Origin: Holophagaceae bacterium | Lineage (GTDB): Bacteria; Acidobacteriota; Holophagae; Holophagales; Holophagaceae | Length of the DNA stretch: 7,982 bases | Direction of reading: 5' to 3' | NCBI GenBank assembly: GCA_003538615.1 | Contig: DPRT01000031.1 | Location: 9,308 to 17,289, forward strand | In this document: positions 7,050 through 7,982 of the stretch, in pieces | Numbering within the stretch: the first letter of the stretch is position 1 | Layout of the letters: every line of letters starts with the position of its first letter | The notes under the pieces: model-generated | Told to the model about the DNA's origin: nothing | What the model saw: the letters and a program-made list of their open reading frames with translations, nothing else | Database searches by the model: none | Made by a program: the position numbers and the translations under genes

Positions 7050-7982
7050 CTACTTGGCTCCGCCCTTGGCGGCCCACTCTTCGAGCATGGCCGTGGTGAC
7101 GGACTTGGGGCGCTCGAGGGCGTAGCCCAGGGCGCGATCCCAGGTGATGTTGGCCAGCACGCCGATGGCGCGGCCCACGCCGAAGAGCACGGTGTAGTAG
7201 TCGTACTCGGTGAGGCCGTAGTACCACTGGATCACGCCGCTCTGCGCGTCCACGTTGGGGTAGGGGTTCTTGGTCTTGCCGTGCTCGGTGAGCACGCCCG
7301 GCGCGACCTGGTAGATCATGTTGACCAGCTTGAAGAGCGGATCATTGGGCAGGTGCTTGAGGCAGAATTCCATCTGCGCGGTGTAGCGGGGATCGGTCTT
7401 GCGCAGCACGGCGTGGCCGTAGCCGGGGATCACGTGGCCGCTGTTGAGGGTGTCCCAGAGGGCCGCCTTCACGTTCTCCTGGGTGGGCTCGGCGCCGTTC
7501 ATCTTCTTCTGGAATTCCATGATCCACTGCAGCACTTCCTGGTTGGCCAGGCCGTGGAGGGGGCCCGCCAGGCCGTTGAGGCCGGCGCTGAAGGCGTAGT
7601 AGGCATCGGACAGGGCGGAGGCCACCAGGTGGGTGGTGTGGGCGCTGACGTTGCCGCTCTCGTGGTCGCTGTGGAGGATGAAGTACATCCGGGCCACATC
7701 GTCATAGGGCTTGGCGATGCCCATCATGTGGGCGAAGTTGGCGCCCATGTCGAGGCTGTAGTCGGGGGCGATGATGTCGCCGTTCTTGTACTTGTAGCGG
7801 TAGATGAAGGCGGCGATCTCGGGGAGCTTGGCCAGCAGGTCGCAGGCGTCCTCGTAGGTGCTGTCCCAGTAGTCGCTCTTCTTCAGGCTGTGGTAGGCCT
7901 TGTTGAACTTGCTCTCCTTCTGCATGGCCAGGACGGCCGTGGAGAGCATCACCATGGGATGGCTGTCCTTGGGCAGGGCGCG
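7050..7982 (-). CDS. gltA: Citrate synthase, eukaryote-like type, C-terminal 310 residues (5' end outside window)
   Basis: Condenses oxaloacetate and acetyl-CoA to citrate, the entry step of the TCA cycle. The frame stays open to the window edge (ALPKDSHP precedes the internal Met at 7955), so perhaps 120-130 N-terminal residues are missing. The sequence follows mitochondrial-type citrate synthase closely: [86 protein letters not shown] and ALERPKS. The catalytic triad is intact: His in SDHE (codon 7662-7664), His in GYGHAV (7413-7415) and Asp in NVDA (7248-7250), matching His274, His320 and Asp375 of the pig enzyme. This family, rather than the hexameric E. coli GltA type, is known from Geobacteraceae. 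The gene is convergent with the acl operon and followed by its own terminator. It ends TAG after GAK. Confidence 0.96.
   Translation of the reverse strand, partial: RALPKDSHPMVMLSTAVLAMQKESKFNKAYHSLKKSDYWDSTYEDACDLLAKLPEIAAFIYRYKYKNGDIIAPDYSLDMGANFAHMMGIAKPYDDVARMYFILHSDHESGNVSAHTTHLVASALSDAYYAFSAGLNGLAGPLHGLANQEVLQWIMEFQKKMNGAEPTQENVKAALWDTLNSGHVIPGYGHAVLRKTDPRYTAQMEFCLKHLPNDPLFKLVNMIYQVAPGVLTEHGKTKNPYPNVDAQSGVIQWYYGLTEYDYYTVLFGVGRAIGVLANITWDRALGYALERPKSVTTAMLEEWAAKGGAK

Noticed and set aside
7953..7955. ATG at 7955 as the start of citrate synthase
   Set aside because: The frame continues upstream to the edge with sequence that matches the family ([11 protein letters not shown]), so this Met is internal.

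Overview
The window is a GC-rich stretch of ordinary-looking bacterial chromosome with four protein genes and one apparent operon at the citrate node. Codon use is uniformly GC-rich, and there are no transposases, phage genes, tRNAs, rRNAs or CRISPR arrays. The organism is probably an acidobacterium of the Holophaga/Geothrix type. That guess rests on a citrate synthase of the eukaryote-like family (described in Geobacteraceae and, as I recall, present in Holophagaceae), together with the GC-rich argS-pyrG pair. It is an inference from memory, and a deltaproteobacterial relative is the main alternative.

Layout: 1-1053 is the 3' part of argS (arginyl-tRNA synthetase, + strand), which carries an in-frame 12-bp inverted repeat in a lengthened linker. 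Then comes pyrG (CTP synthase, 1085-2695, +), 31 nt downstream and probably co-transcribed. The 217-bp gap 2696-2912 holds a strong hairpin, two short perfect palindromes, the only AT-rich patch in the window with a plausible sigma-70 promoter, and a strong ribosome binding site. A two-gene operon follows: a 425-aa ATP-citrate-lyase small subunit (2913-4190) and a 908-aa large subunit (4200-6926). Two hairpins (6925-6987 and 7000-7035) separate this operon from a convergent citrate synthase gene (gltA, 7050 to beyond 7982, - strand), which is cut by the window edge.

The main point of interest is the large subunit. Its N-terminal part is a normal CoA-ligase alpha module with the phospho-histidine motif. 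Its C-terminal part is about 300 residues longer than in the usual ~610-aa subunit and resembles a complete citrate-synthase-like fold rather than the short citryl-CoA-lyase domain. One of the three expected catalytic positions reads Asn (N683) instead of His, while the other two (H784, D840) are kept. The small subunit keeps the citrate-binding Asn/Thr/Arg set. The pair therefore looks like a divergent ATP-citrate lyase or citryl-CoA synthetase relative whose lyase chemistry is uncertain. It lies next to a citrate synthase with an intact catalytic triad, so synthesis and ATP-dependent cleavage of citrate may be encoded tail-to-tail.
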